Assembly (NCBI RefSeq): GCF_000168975.1
Contig: NZ_AAUW01000020.1
Location: 90,165 to 154,164, forward strand
DNA: 64,000 nt
From: Roseibium aggregatum IAM 12614
GTDB lineage: Bacteria; Pseudomonadota; Alphaproteobacteria; Rhizobiales; Stappiaceae
Direction of reading: 5' to 3'
The position numbers and the translations under genes are program-made. The notes under the pieces were generated by a model that saw only the letters and a program-made list of their open reading frames with translations, was not told the origin of the DNA and ran no database searches. Numbering within the stretch: the stretch's first letter is position 1; each line of letters opens with the position of its first letter. Below, in pieces: positions 24,897 to 33,748 of the stretch.

Positions 24897-25618
24897 GTGA
24901 ATTTACGGCAGTCGTTACCGGCGGCAACAAGGGGATCGGTGCGGATCTGGCCGAACGCCTTCTTGGGCGCGGCTACAGGGTGGTGTCCGTTGCCAGATCC
25001 GCCCCGGAAAAGTCTCACCCCAACCTGCACTCGGTAGAAGCCGATCTGCTTGACGCGGATGCCGTTGCAAACGCCGCCCGCGCCATCGCGGCGGAGTTCG
25101 AAGTCACCCACCTCATCCATAACGCCGGCCTGATCTGGCCCAACCTTGTCGAGGATGCCAAGCCCGAGGACATCACCGGCCTTGCACAGTTGCACCTGGG
25201 ATCGGCGTTGACACTTCTGCAGGCGGCCCTGCCGAACATGAAGGCCCGACAGTTCGGCCGGGTCATGTTCAACGCCTCCAGGGCGGCGCTCGGTGCACCG
25301 ACTCGCACGGCCTACAGCGCCAGCAAAGCCGGTATGATCGGCATGGCCCGCACCTGGGCCCTGGAGCTTGCTCCCCACGGTATCACCGTCAATGTGGTCG
25401 CCCCCGGGCCGATCCTGACCGACAATTTCTGGGGCATCGTCGAAAAGGACAGCCCGCAACAGGAAGCCCTTGCCAAACGCATTCCGGTCGGTCGCATTGG
25501 CAATGTGCGCGACGTGACCAATGCCTTCCTGTTTTTCTGCGATCCCGAAAACAGCTTCGTGACCGGACAGACGTTATACGTCTGCGGCGGCGCAAGCGTC
25601 GGAACCCTGACGATCTAG
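24893..25618 (+). CDS. Short-chain dehydrogenase/reductase
   Basis: A 241-residue classical SDR. The cofactor motif TGGNKGIGAD is at the N-terminus, HNAGL replaces NNAG, and the catalytic triad is intact (Ser in FNASRAA, then YSASK). The C-terminal PGPILTDNFW and substrate loop are typical. It overlaps the cyclase gene by four bases and is the last gene of the coupled operon. In this context it could oxidise or reduce an oxindole or hydroxyacyl intermediate, but the substrate is unknown. Confidence 0.85.
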   Translation: MSEFTAVVTGGNKGIGADLAERLLGRGYRVVSVARSAPEKSHPNLHSVEADLLDADAVANAARAIAAEFEVTHLIHNAGLIWPNLVEDAKPEDITGLAQLHLGSALTLLQAALPNMKARQFGRVMFNASRAALGAPTRTAYSASKAGMIGMARTWALELAPHGITVNVVAPGPILTDNFWGIVEKDSPQQEALAKRIPVGRIGNVRDVTNAFLFFCDPENSFVTGQTLYVCGGASVGTLTI

Positions 25619-25679
25619 CGTGCGTCGCGTTTGACAGGAAACAACTTGCACCGCGACTTGCTCTGAAGCGTCTGAGCGC

Positions 25680-26108
25680 TCAGCTATCGTTTTGATCTTG
25701 CGGCATGCAGGCCAGAAGGGCCGCCTTCACGTCGTCCGGCCAGGGGATGGAGCAATGCTTGTCGAGATCGCTGGCCGCCAGCACCTGGGTGCTCGACCAG
25801 CGCTTTTCGCCCTTGCAGCTAATCTCGTGATGCATGGTGACGGACGACCGCCCGACCCGCTGCACGGTTACCTCGAATTCCAGCTCTTCGCCGAAAAAGG
25901 AAGGGCTTGAGAAGTCGCTGGAAAGATGGACGGTCGGGGTGCCCCAGCGTTCCTCCCAGATAATCTTGTGCCACGGATAGCCGAGTTTCAGCCAGAATTC
26001 CTCGTTCACACCATTGAGAATGTTCAGATACGACGGGAAATAGGCTGTCCCGGAGATATCGCAGTCTCCGAAGTTGAGCATGCGGGTGGTTTTGAATGGA
26101 ACGTCCAA
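25680..26108 (-). CDS. Hot-dog thioesterase of the 4-hydroxybenzoyl-CoA type
   Basis: A 142-residue hot-dog-fold acyl-CoA thioesterase. The catalytic region GDCDISGTAYFPSYLNILN corresponds to the D-x-x-G-x-x-Y/F pattern of the 4-hydroxybenzoyl-CoA thioesterase group. The start is taken as TTG at 26108, which has AGGGAGA about 9 bases upstream; another TTG lies at 26147 without such a site. It is convergent with the SDR gene, 61 bases away. It may release aromatic acids from CoA or recycle dead-end thioesters of the adjacent CoA-dependent pathway. Confidence 0.8.
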   Translation of the reverse strand: MDVPFKTTRMLNFGDCDISGTAYFPSYLNILNGVNEEFWLKLGYPWHKIIWEERWGTPTVHLSSDFSSPSFFGEELEFEVTVQRVGRSSVTMHHEISCKGEKRWSSTQVLAASDLDKHCSIPWPDDVKAALLACMPQDQNDS

Positions 26109-26488
26109 GTTGCCTGTCTCCCTGCGTGTTGCCAGCCTGCCCCACAAGGGTGGCCGGACTGTAATTTATTTGATTTTGCACATATCGCAGACAGGCTTCA
26201 ACACAGGCCTCATCCTCGAAACAGGGCTCTCCTTCCCCAAGCCAGTCTGATCCAGGTTTATGAAACCACTGCAATTCATTGATTTCATGTAATAAACCGG
26301 AACCACTCCACGATTCCATCCCCTAAAAATCTGATTGTGCATTTTCTCTATATTCTATCCTTGATTGCAAAAAATACATGCAGTTTCATATTTATTGACA
26401 AGACATGCTCATCAATGAAAGTATTCAAAACGGTCTCGGCATGCGGAGGAGCCCAGCCAGACAGACGCATCATTCAAGGGAGAGGAAG
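26109..26488 (+). promoter_or_regulatory. AT-rich divergent promoter region between thioesterase and TRAP genes
   Basis: This 380-base gap contains no gene. A consensus -35 TTGACA is at 26395-26400, followed by ATCAATGAAA at 26411-26420. The same nonamer core lies in reverse at 26275-26283. The half-site TTTCATAT, which matches the MarR palindrome at 17306, occurs at 26384-26391. These suggest common control with the catabolic operon. The -10 element is not clear. Confidence 0.4.
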
Positions 26489-27505
26489 ATGAAGTCGCTT
26501 TTCAGGATTGTTGGCGCTGCCGCAGTTTCACTGAGCCTCAGCGTTTCGGCACTTTCGGCAGAAACCGTCCTTAAGATTTCGAGCTGGCTGCCGCCAACAC
26601 ATGGCGTGAACACCGATATTTTTGCAAATCTCATCACGATGATGGAAGAAGCTTCCGGGGGAGAAGTCTCCGGTGAACTCGTCTTCGGTCTGGCCCCGCC
26701 GCCGGCCCAGATGGATCTGGTTCTCGATGGTGCCGCGGACATGGCTATCATCTTCCACGGCTACCAGCCGGGCCGTTTCATCGGTACAAAGCTGATTGAG
26801 CTGCCGGGCTACGAAGGCAACGCGGAAGCAGCATCCGTCGCCTATTGGCGCGTCTATGAAAAGTACCTCGCCGACCTGAACGAGCATCGCGGCGTCAAGG
26901 TCATTTCGCTCAATACCCATGGTCCCGGCCAGATCCATTCCAGCAAGGAAGTCAGCAGTCTTGCCGAGATGAACGGCCTGAAAACGCGTATCGGTGGCGG
27001 CGTTGCCGGTGATGTTGGGTCCGCGCTCGGCCTGATCGGCATCAACGTTCCGGCTCCCAAGGTTTATGAAACCCTGGAATCCGGTGCCGCCGACGCAGTG
27101 GCGATGAACGTCGGCGAGCGTGTCGGCTTCAAACTGAACGAAGTTGCCAAGTATCTTTATGACATGCCGGGCGGCCTCTATCGCGGTTCGTTCGCCATCA
27201 TCATGAGCCAGGAAAAGTTCGACAGCCTGCCGGAAAATGTCCAGAAGGCCCTGGACGAGCAGGTCTTCGGCGAGCCTGCCAGCCGGATGGCAGGTGCGGC
27301 CTGGGACAAGTCCGACAAGATTGCCTATGAAGCGACCAAGAACGCCGAGGGCACGAAAATCACGCCCGCGAGCGACGATGACATCGCCGCGTTCAAGGAA
27401 ATCAGCAAGGAAGTCACGGACAAGGTTCTGGCCGAACTGCAGGAAGCCGGGGTGGACGCAAAAGCCGCCTACGAGATGGTCAAGCAGGAAATGGCCGGAA
27501 ACTAA
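26489..27505 (+). CDS. TRAP transporter solute-binding protein (DctP type)
   Basis: A 338-residue periplasmic binding protein with signal peptide (SLSLSVSALSAE). It belongs to the DctP family; KISSWLPPTHGVNTDIF, GADM-like AADMAIIFHGYQPG and the core MNGLKTRIGGG with the conserved Arg that grips carboxylates are visible. ATG 26489 follows AGGGAGAGG and gives a clean signal peptide. DctQ and DctM follow in order. TRAP systems import organic acids with a sodium gradient, so an aromatic or indole acid is plausible given its neighbours; the ligand cannot be read from sequence. Confidence 0.92.
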   Translation: MKSLFRIVGAAAVSLSLSVSALSAETVLKISSWLPPTHGVNTDIFANLITMMEEASGGEVSGELVFGLAPPPAQMDLVLDGAADMAIIFHGYQPGRFIGTKLIELPGYEGNAEAASVAYWRVYEKYLADLNEHRGVKVISLNTHGPGQIHSSKEVSSLAEMNGLKTRIGGGVAGDVGSALGLIGINVPAPKVYETLESGAADAVAMNVGERVGFKLNEVAKYLYDMPGGLYRGSFAIIMSQEKFDSLPENVQKALDEQVFGEPASRMAGAAWDKSDKIAYEATKNAEGTKITPASDDDIAAFKEISKEVTDKVLAELQEAGVDAKAAYEMVKQEMAGN

Positions 27506-27558
27506 CGAGACCGGGCGGTCCGGTTCGTCCGGACCGTCCGTAGCTGAAGGATCTGGAC

Positions 27559-28056
27559 GTGTCCCGTCTTCTCAAGTTTGCGGCCAGTCTGCCGGCGCTG
27601 CTTGCCTCGTTTGCCTTGTTCATCCTCATGGTCATGACGTTTTGCGACGTGGTGCTCCGGTCGGTGTTCAACGCACCGATTGAAGTTGCCGCCGACATGA
27701 CGCGCCTGCTCATGGCAATCATGGTTTTCTCCGTCCTGCCGGTCGTGTCCGCAAAGGACGGCCATATCTGCGTCGACCTGACGGACGGCATGTTCAAGCG
27801 GGCCGGACTGACCCGCTGGCGCAACGCCTTTACCGACCTCTTTTGCGGCCTGATGCTGATCCTGCCGGCCATGCGCGTGTTTGATCTGGCCGAACGCAGC
27901 CGGTCTTACGGCGACGTCATGGAGTACCTGCGCCTGCCCCTGCACTATGTCGGATGGTTCATCGCCATCGTTACGGCAATTACCGCCGCAGTCCTCATTT
28001 TCCGTGGGCTCGGCCATATTTTCGCACCGAAATTGATGAGCCCCCGGCATGCTTGA
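27559..28056 (+). CDS. TRAP transporter small membrane subunit (DctQ)
   Basis: A 165-residue protein with four hydrophobic segments and the DctQ pattern LMVMTFCDVVLRSVFNAPIEV. It starts with GTG 27559 after AAGGATCTGG and overlaps the DctM start by eight bases. It forms the membrane complex with the next gene. Confidence 0.9.
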   Translation: MSRLLKFAASLPALLASFALFILMVMTFCDVVLRSVFNAPIEVAADMTRLLMAIMVFSVLPVVSAKDGHICVDLTDGMFKRAGLTRWRNAFTDLFCGLMLILPAMRVFDLAERSRSYGDVMEYLRLPLHYVGWFIAIVTAITAAVLIFRGLGHIFAPKLMSPRHA

Positions 28057-29362
28057 AGGAATTCTTGGATTCGCAGCGGTTCTCGCACTGGTTCTGCTGC
28101 GCGTTCCCATCGCCTTTGCCATGGGCTTTGTCGGCATGATCGGCTTCATGATTGAATCGGGTTACCGTGCCTCGATTTCCATGACCGCCCGCCTGATCAT
28201 CGACACCAGCCAGGACTACGGCCTTTCGGTCGTGCCGCTGTTCATCCTCATGGGCCTGTTCGTAAACAAGGCGGGGATCAGCCGCGAGCTTTACGCGGCT
28301 TCCAATGCGTTTCTGGGTCATTTCCGCGGTGGACTGGCCATGGCAACCATCGTTGCCTGCGGCGGTTTTGCCGCCATTTCCGGATCGTCGCTTGCAACCG
28401 CCGCTACCATGTCGAAGGTTGCCATGCCGGAAATGCGCCGGTTCGGCTATGCCGACAAACTGTCGACGGCCTCGATTGCCGCGGGCGGAACGCTCGGCAT
28501 TCTGATCCCGCCTTCGGTGATCCTGGTCATTTACGGCCTCCTGACCGAAACATCTATTGGCAAGCTTTTTGTCGCCGGCATCCTTCCCGGGCTTCTGGGT
28601 GTCGTGCTCTACCTCGTCGCCGTCCAGTTCACCGTCTGGCGCGATCCGGAAGCCGGTCCGGCAGGCGAACGCGTCAACCTGCGCGGCAGACTATCCGCCT
28701 TGAAGGAAGTCTGGGCCGTGCTGTTGTTGTTCTTCCTGGTGATCGGCGGGCTTTACGGCGTCTTCGACGTGCCGCCGATCAACTTGAGCTTCTCGCCGAC
28801 GGAAGCGGCCGGGATGGGCGCGATGGGAGCATTTCTGATTGCCCTTGCCCGCAGGCGCCTGTCTCTCGCAGATGCCCTGGAAGCCCTGCGTGAAACGGCC
28901 ATGACCGCAGCCAGCCTGTTTGCCGTGCTGATCGGCGCCTGGATCTTCTCAAACTTCGTCAACATTGCAGGCCTGCCGACCGCGCTCAGCGATATGGTGA
29001 CCGCCTACAATCTGCCGCCGTGGATGGTCATGGGGCTGATCCTGCTGATCTATATTGCGCTCGGCTGCGTCTTCGAAAGCCTGTCGATGCTGCTGTTGAC
29101 CGTGCCGATCTTCTTTCCGGTCGTGACCGGGCTTGGCTATGATCCGATCTGGTTCGGTATTATCGTCGTGGTGGTGACGGAAATCAGCCTGATCACACCT
29201 CCGGTCGGCCTCAACGTTTTCGTTTTGCGGGCAGTTGTCGGCGATGTGCCGACGGCCACCATCTTCAAGGGCGTCACGCCTTTCTGGATGGTCGACATTC
29301 TTCGGCTGATCATCTTGCTGACGTTGCCGGGGCTTGTGCTCTTGCTGCCAAATCAGATGTAG
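28049..29362 (+). CDS. TRAP transporter large permease (DctM)
   Basis: A 437-residue permease with 12 or so helices. Conserved features are GLFVNKAGIS, FAAISGSSLATAATMSKVAMPEM (quoted in part: SGSSLATAATM), AAGGTLGILIPPS and the C-terminal TPPVGLNVFV, all DctM hallmarks. It completes the DctPQM set and lies 78 bases before the P450 gene, possibly in the same transcript, though a hairpin separates them. Confidence 0.92.
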   Translation: MLEGILGFAAVLALVLLRVPIAFAMGFVGMIGFMIESGYRASISMTARLIIDTSQDYGLSVVPLFILMGLFVNKAGISRELYAASNAFLGHFRGGLAMATIVACGGFAAISGSSLATAATMSKVAMPEMRRFGYADKLSTASIAAGGTLGILIPPSVILVIYGLLTETSIGKLFVAGILPGLLGVVLYLVAVQFTVWRDPEAGPAGERVNLRGRLSALKEVWAVLLLFFLVIGGLYGVFDVPPINLSFSPTEAAGMGAMGAFLIALARRRLSLADALEALRETAMTAASLFAVLIGAWIFSNFVNIAGLPTALSDMVTAYNLPPWMVMGLILLIYIALGCVFESLSMLLLTVPIFFPVVTGLGYDPIWFGIIVVVVTEISLITPPVGLNVFVLRAVVGDVPTATIFKGVTPFWMVDILRLIILLTLPGLVLLLPNQM

Positions 29363-29379
29363 CGCCAGAGGCTGACAAC

Positions 29380-29430
29380 GATCGCACAATCACCGTATCT
29401 TTCGGGTTGTGCGATCAGGAAATTTTCCTG
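29380..29430 (+). promoter_or_regulatory. Hairpin plus short palindrome in the leader of the P450 gene
   Basis: GATCGCACAA at 29380-29389 pairs with TTGTGCGATC at 29407-29416 (10 bp, 17-base loop). Immediately after it, CAGGAAA/TTTCCTG forms a 7-bp dyad around T29423 (29416-29430). The ribosome site GGGAGGAG follows at 29430-29437. The first could end the TRAP transcript; the second is a candidate operator. Confidence 0.4.
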
Positions 29431-29440
29431 GGAGGAGAAA

Positions 29441-31789
29441 ATGGAACGTACTGCGAACCCTGCAGACGTGCCTGCAGGCGGAAAGTCTTCGGAAGGCAAA
29501 GCGGGCACTCCGCCTGCAGCCGAAGCCCAGTGCCCGTTTTCAAAGATGGCGGCCGATTTCGATGCCTTCGCCGGTCCCTACCAGGCGGACCCGGCAGAGG
29601 CGCTACGCTGGTCGCGCGACCAGTTGCCCGTCTTCTACAGCCCCAATCTCGGCTATTGGGTGGTCAGCCGCTACGACGACATCAAGGCTGTCTTTCGCGA
29701 CAACATTCTTTTCTCGCCCCGCAATGCCCTTGAGAAAATTACGCCGGCAACACCGGAGGCCATGGAGGTTCTCAAGGGCTACGGCTATGCCATGAACCGG
29801 ACCATGGTGAACGAGGACGAGCCGGTGCACATGGAGCGGCGGCGCGCCCTGATGGGTCATTTCCTGCCGGACAATCTGGAAGCCAGGCAGGAGATGGTGC
29901 GCCGACTGACCCGCGAAAAGATCGACGCCTTCATTGACAGCGGCCGGGTCGATCTGGTCGAGGCCATGCTCTACGAAGTTCCGCTGAACGTCGCCCTGCA
30001 TTTTCTCGGTGTGCCGGAAGACGACATTGCCATCCTGAAAAACTTCTCGGTCGCACACTCGGTCAACACCTGGGGCAAGCCCACCGACGAACAACAGGTC
30101 GCCATCGCGCATGACGTCGGACAGTTCTGGAACTATGCGGGCAAGATCATCGAAAAGATGCGCAAGGAGCCGGACGGAACCGGCTGGATGCATGAAACGA
30201 TCCGCAAGAATGCGGAAATGCCCGACATCGTGCCGGACAGTTACGTGCATTCAATGATGATGGCGATCATCGTTGCCGCCCATGAAACGACGTCGCTTGC
30301 CTCGGCGGGCATGTTCAAGACACTGCTCACCCACAGGCAGGCCTGGCAGGACATCTGCGAGGATCCGAGCCTCATCCCGAATGCGGTGGAAGAATGCCTG
30401 CGCTATTCAGGCTCGATCGTCGCCTGGCGGCGACAGGCGACGGCGGCGACCCGTATCGGCGGCGTGGACATCCCGGAAGGGGCGAAGCTGCTCATCGTTC
30501 AGGCATCCGGCAACCAGGATGAACGGCATTTCGAAGATGGCGACAAGTTCGACATCTACCGCGACAACGCCGTCGACCATCTGACGTTCGGTTATGGCAG
30601 CCACCAGTGCATGGGCAAGAACATCGCCCGCATGGAAATGCGGATCTTCCTTGAAGAGATGACCCGCCGGTTGCCGCATCTACAGTTGGCCGAACAGGAA
30701 TTCACCTACCTCTCAAATACCTCCTTCAGAGGCCCCGATCATGTCTGGGTCGAGTGGGATCCGGAAAAGAATCCCGAAAGGGCGGATCCATCGCTTGCAA
30801 ACGGGAACCATCGTTTCCCGGTCGGGGCGCCTGCACGCCGAGACATCGCCCGCAAGATCCGCATCAAGACTGTCCGCCGGGAAGCAGACGGTATCCTCGG
30901 GCTGACGATTGAAGACGCCAAGGGACGGTCCCTGCCACGCTGGAGCGCCGGGGCTCATATCGAAGTGTGCGTGGACGGCTTTGACCGCAAATATTCGCTG
31001 TGCGGCAGAGCGGATAGCCGGGACTACGATATCGCCGTGCTTCTGGAAGAAGGTGGGCGGGGCGGGTCCCGCCGTATTCACGAAGTTGCCGCAGAGGGGC
31101 TGGAACTGCGCCTTCGCGGGCCCAGCAACCTCTTCCGGCTCGACGAGCAGGCCAGATCATACGTCCTGATTGCCGGAGGGATCGGCATCACGCCAATCCT
31201 CGCAATGGCAGACCATCTGAAGGCATTGGGACGGGACTATACAATCCATTATTGCGGACGGTCCCGTCGAAGCATGGCGTTTCTGGATCGGTTGCAGGCC
31301 GATCACGGCGAGCGGCTTTCGGTTCATGCCGGAGACGAAAACCGGCACGCAGAGTTGGCAGGCATCGTCGCCAGCTTGCCGGAAGGCGGGCAGATCTATG
31401 CCTGCGGGCCGGAACGCATGATTTCCGAGCTGGAAGATCTCACCGCCAGGCTTCCCCACGGTACGCTGCATTTCGAGCATTTCTCGGCGCAGGAGACCGC
31501 TCTCGACCCATCGAAGGAAAACGCCTTCCAGGTCGAACTGAAAGACTCCGGCCTGACGCTTGAAGTCGCCGCCAATGTCACCCTGCTCGATGCGCTACTT
31601 GCTTCAGGTATCGACATTTCCTGCGATTGCCGGGAGGGCCTTTGCGGGAGTTGCGAGGTCGAGGTTCTCGAAGGAGAGATAGATCATCGCGATGTGGTGC
31701 TGACGCGCACCGAACGCGCGGAAAACCGGCGCATGATGTCCTGCTGCTCGCGTTCGGTGAAGGGCGGCAAGCTGAAGCTGGCGCTGTAA
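29441..31789 (+). CDS. Self-sufficient cytochrome P450 fused to a phthalate-type reductase (CYP116B-like)
   Basis: A 782-residue class VII monooxygenase. Residues ~30-450 are the P450: the I-helix AAHETTS (~279-285), the ExxR in EECLRY, and the heme loop FGYGSHQCMG with proximal Cys390. Residues ~465-700 are an FMN/NADH reductase (KYSLCGRAD, GGIGITPILAMA, CGPERM). A C-terminal 2Fe-2S domain has ligands C730, C735 and C738 plus a distal Cys. This order is that of P450RhF/CYP116B enzymes, which need only NAD(P)H. These oxidise various aromatics by hydroxylation or O-dealkylation. The substrate here is unknown; it may feed the aromatic pathways around it. Confidence 0.93.
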   Translation: MERTANPADVPAGGKSSEGKAGTPPAAEAQCPFSKMAADFDAFAGPYQADPAEALRWSRDQLPVFYSPNLGYWVVSRYDDIKAVFRDNILFSPRNALEKITPATPEAMEVLKGYGYAMNRTMVNEDEPVHMERRRALMGHFLPDNLEARQEMVRRLTREKIDAFIDSGRVDLVEAMLYEVPLNVALHFLGVPEDDIAILKNFSVAHSVNTWGKPTDEQQVAIAHDVGQFWNYAGKIIEKMRKEPDGTGWMHETIRKNAEMPDIVPDSYVHSMMMAIIVAAHETTSLASAGMFKTLLTHRQAWQDICEDPSLIPNAVEECLRYSGSIVAWRRQATAATRIGGVDIPEGAKLLIVQASGNQDERHFEDGDKFDIYRDNAVDHLTFGYGSHQCMGKNIARMEMRIFLEEMTRRLPHLQLAEQEFTYLSNTSFRGPDHVWVEWDPEKNPERADPSLANGNHRFPVGAPARRDIARKIRIKTVRREADGILGLTIEDAKGRSLPRWSAGAHIEVCVDGFDRKYSLCGRADSRDYDIAVLLEEGGRGGSRRIHEVAAEGLELRLRGPSNLFRLDEQARSYVLIAGGIGITPILAMADHLKALGRDYTIHYCGRSRRSMAFLDRLQADHGERLSVHAGDENRHAELAGIVASLPEGGQIYACGPERMISELEDLTARLPHGTLHFEHFSAQETALDPSKENAFQVELKDSGLTLEVAANVTLLDALLASGIDISCDCREGLCGSCEVEVLEGEIDHRDVVLTRTERAENRRMMSCCSRSVKGGKLKLAL

Positions 31790-32117
31790 ATCTGCCCAAT
31801 CCTGAAATGTGCGGACGCTCTCCTTCCCGATTTACGATGCACGAAGGGCGTGACGGCTAATTACAATTTCGGTGAGTGCGTCATGCCGGACACGTCGACA
31901 CAACCGCCCCGCAATTTTTTACGAAAAATTCTACCATTAGTAGTAAATCTACGTTTAATCAGATTAATTTCGATTGTTATTTTCTAATTTATACAACCTA
32001 TATTGCGATAACCACGTGAAATAATCTAACAAATTTACGAATAATTACCTATAGACAGTCTATTAATACATCGCTGGCAAAATAAAATTGTTAGATCCAG
32101 TTTTATGGAGCCTGGGG
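31790..32117. other. AT-rich intergenic region before the chemoreceptor gene
   Basis: This 328-base gap is strikingly AT-rich from about 31910 to 32090, with no open frame of note and no obvious dyad. It separates the P450 gene from the chemoreceptor and probably contains the promoter of the latter, but I cannot pick convincing elements. Confidence 0.5.
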
Positions 32118-33590
32118 ATGTTTGGAAAAGCGCAAAGCGCACTTGTTGCTGCTGCCGTGGAAAAGTTGACCGCCAATGTCATGATCGCCGATGGCAACTA
32201 CAACATCACTTACATGAACTCGGCGGTCCAGGAACTTTTGCAGGATGCGGAAGAGGAAATTCGAAAGAAGTTCCCCGACTTTCGTGCTGATGAACTTCTA
32301 GGGAAGTCCATTGACATCTTCCACAAGGACCCTGCACACCAGAGAAATCTGCTGGACAGCCTCACCAAGACGCATCGGGCAACCATCAAGATCGGTCAGA
32401 AGTCCTTCGACCTCGTTGCCAACCATGTCTGGTCGGGCAAGAAGCGCATCGGAACTGTCGTTGAATGGGCCAACGCCGAGGAACGGCTGCAGAACCTGGA
32501 ATTCAAGGAAAAGCTGAACGCCATCGGGCGATCCCAGGCCGTCATCGAATTCGACATGGAGGGAACGGTTCTCCATGCAAACGAGAATTTCCTGAACGCA
32601 CTCGGCTACACGCTCAACGAGATCGCAGGCAAACATCACAGCCTGTTCGTGGATGTGAAAGAGCGCGAGACCGCGGACTACCGCCGCTTCTGGGAGGACC
32701 TCAGAGCGGGAAATTTCCAGTCAAGCGAGTTCAAGCGTATCGGCAAGGGCAACAAGGAGGTCTGGATTCAGGCGACCTACAATCCCATTTTTGATCCTGC
32801 GGGCCACCCTTACAAAGTTATCAAATTTGCCACCGACATAACCGAACAGGTTATGGAGCGTCAGCGCCGGCTTGTCCTGCAGGAACAAATCGACAAGGAC
32901 CTTTCGGAGATCGCAATGGCGATTTCAAATGCGAAAGATCAGGCCACGAGTTCGGCCTCCGCTTCGGAAGAGACGTCCTCCAGTGTGCAAACTGTGGCCG
33001 CCGCCGCCGAGGAACTGGTCGCCTCGATCCAGGAAATCAGCCGCCAGGTGCAGACCGCGCTCGATGTATCAAGAGACGCTGCCACTGAAGCGCAGCGCTC
33101 CGGAGAAATCATGTCCGGGCTTTCCGAGAATGCCAAGACAATCGGGTCTGTCATTGAGTTGATCGATGGCATCGCCAGCCAGACCAATCTCCTGGCCCTG
33201 AACGCGACGATTGAAGCCGCACGCGCCGGTGAGGCAGGCAAGGGCTTTGCCGTGGTCGCCTCGGAGGTCAAGAACCTGGCCTCGCAAACCAGTAAAGCGA
33301 CCGAAGAAATATCCAGTCAGATCAATTCGATGCAGGACACCACCGGAAGTGCCGTGATTGCCATCGAAGCCATTATGGCGGTGATCACAAAGATCGGTGA
33401 TATTGCCGCCAGCATCGCCTCTTCCGTGGAAGAACAGACAGCAGTCACAAACGACATTTCCGCCAACATGCAATCCGCGGCGCAAGGGGTTGAGCATATC
33501 ACCACCAGCATGCAGTCGATTTCCTCGGCAACAGCTCAAATCGATGTCGCAACGAAGAATGTCAGGGAAGCATCCCAATCATTGATGTGA
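32118..33590 (+). CDS. Soluble PAS-PAS methyl-accepting chemotaxis protein
   Basis: A 490-residue chemoreceptor. Two PAS-like sensor domains are seen: residues ~10-130 (NITYMNSAVQELL) and ~155-270 (IEFDMEGTVLHANENFLNALGY). The signalling hairpin holds the conserved tip LLALNATIEAARAGEAGKGF and VVASEVKNLA. There is no transmembrane helix, periplasmic domain or HAMP segment, so the protein should be cytosolic and sense an internal signal, for example redox state or a metabolite bound to PAS. ATG 32118 is preferred to an upstream TTG because a GGAG motif precedes it. Its location among aromatic uptake genes hints at metabolism-dependent taxis. Confidence 0.92.
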   Translation: MFGKAQSALVAAAVEKLTANVMIADGNYNITYMNSAVQELLQDAEEEIRKKFPDFRADELLGKSIDIFHKDPAHQRNLLDSLTKTHRATIKIGQKSFDLVANHVWSGKKRIGTVVEWANAEERLQNLEFKEKLNAIGRSQAVIEFDMEGTVLHANENFLNALGYTLNEIAGKHHSLFVDVKERETADYRRFWEDLRAGNFQSSEFKRIGKGNKEVWIQATYNPIFDPAGHPYKVIKFATDITEQVMERQRRLVLQEQIDKDLSEIAMAISNAKDQATSSASASEETSSSVQTVAAAAEELVASIQEISRQVQTALDVSRDAATEAQRSGEIMSGLSENAKTIGSVIELIDGIASQTNLLALNATIEAARAGEAGKGFAVVASEVKNLASQTSKATEEISSQINSMQDTTGSAVIAIEAIMAVITKIGDIAASIASSVEEQTAVTNDISANMQSAAQGVEHITTSMQSISSATAQIDVATKNVREASQSLM

Positions 33591-33594
33591 CCAA

Positions 33595-33629
33595 AAGGCA
33601 AAACACTCGTCACATGAGTGTTTTGCCTT
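33595..33629 (+). terminator. Strong hairpin after the chemoreceptor gene
   Basis: A perfect 14-bp inverted repeat, AAGGCAAAACACTC at 33595-33608 and GAGTGTTTTGCCTT at 33616-33629, with a 7-base loop, begins 5 bases after the stop. The 3' arm contains TTTT. This is very likely a terminator. Confidence 0.8.
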
Positions 33630-33748
33630 GAAGTTGACCTTTGCCCGCGAAGGGCAAGAGCTGACTGAAAATCGGATTTGACCTCATAAGGTCCGCGCTT
33701 CAGCAAACCGAGCCGGCAAAGTGATGCTATGCCGACTTCCGGAAGAGA

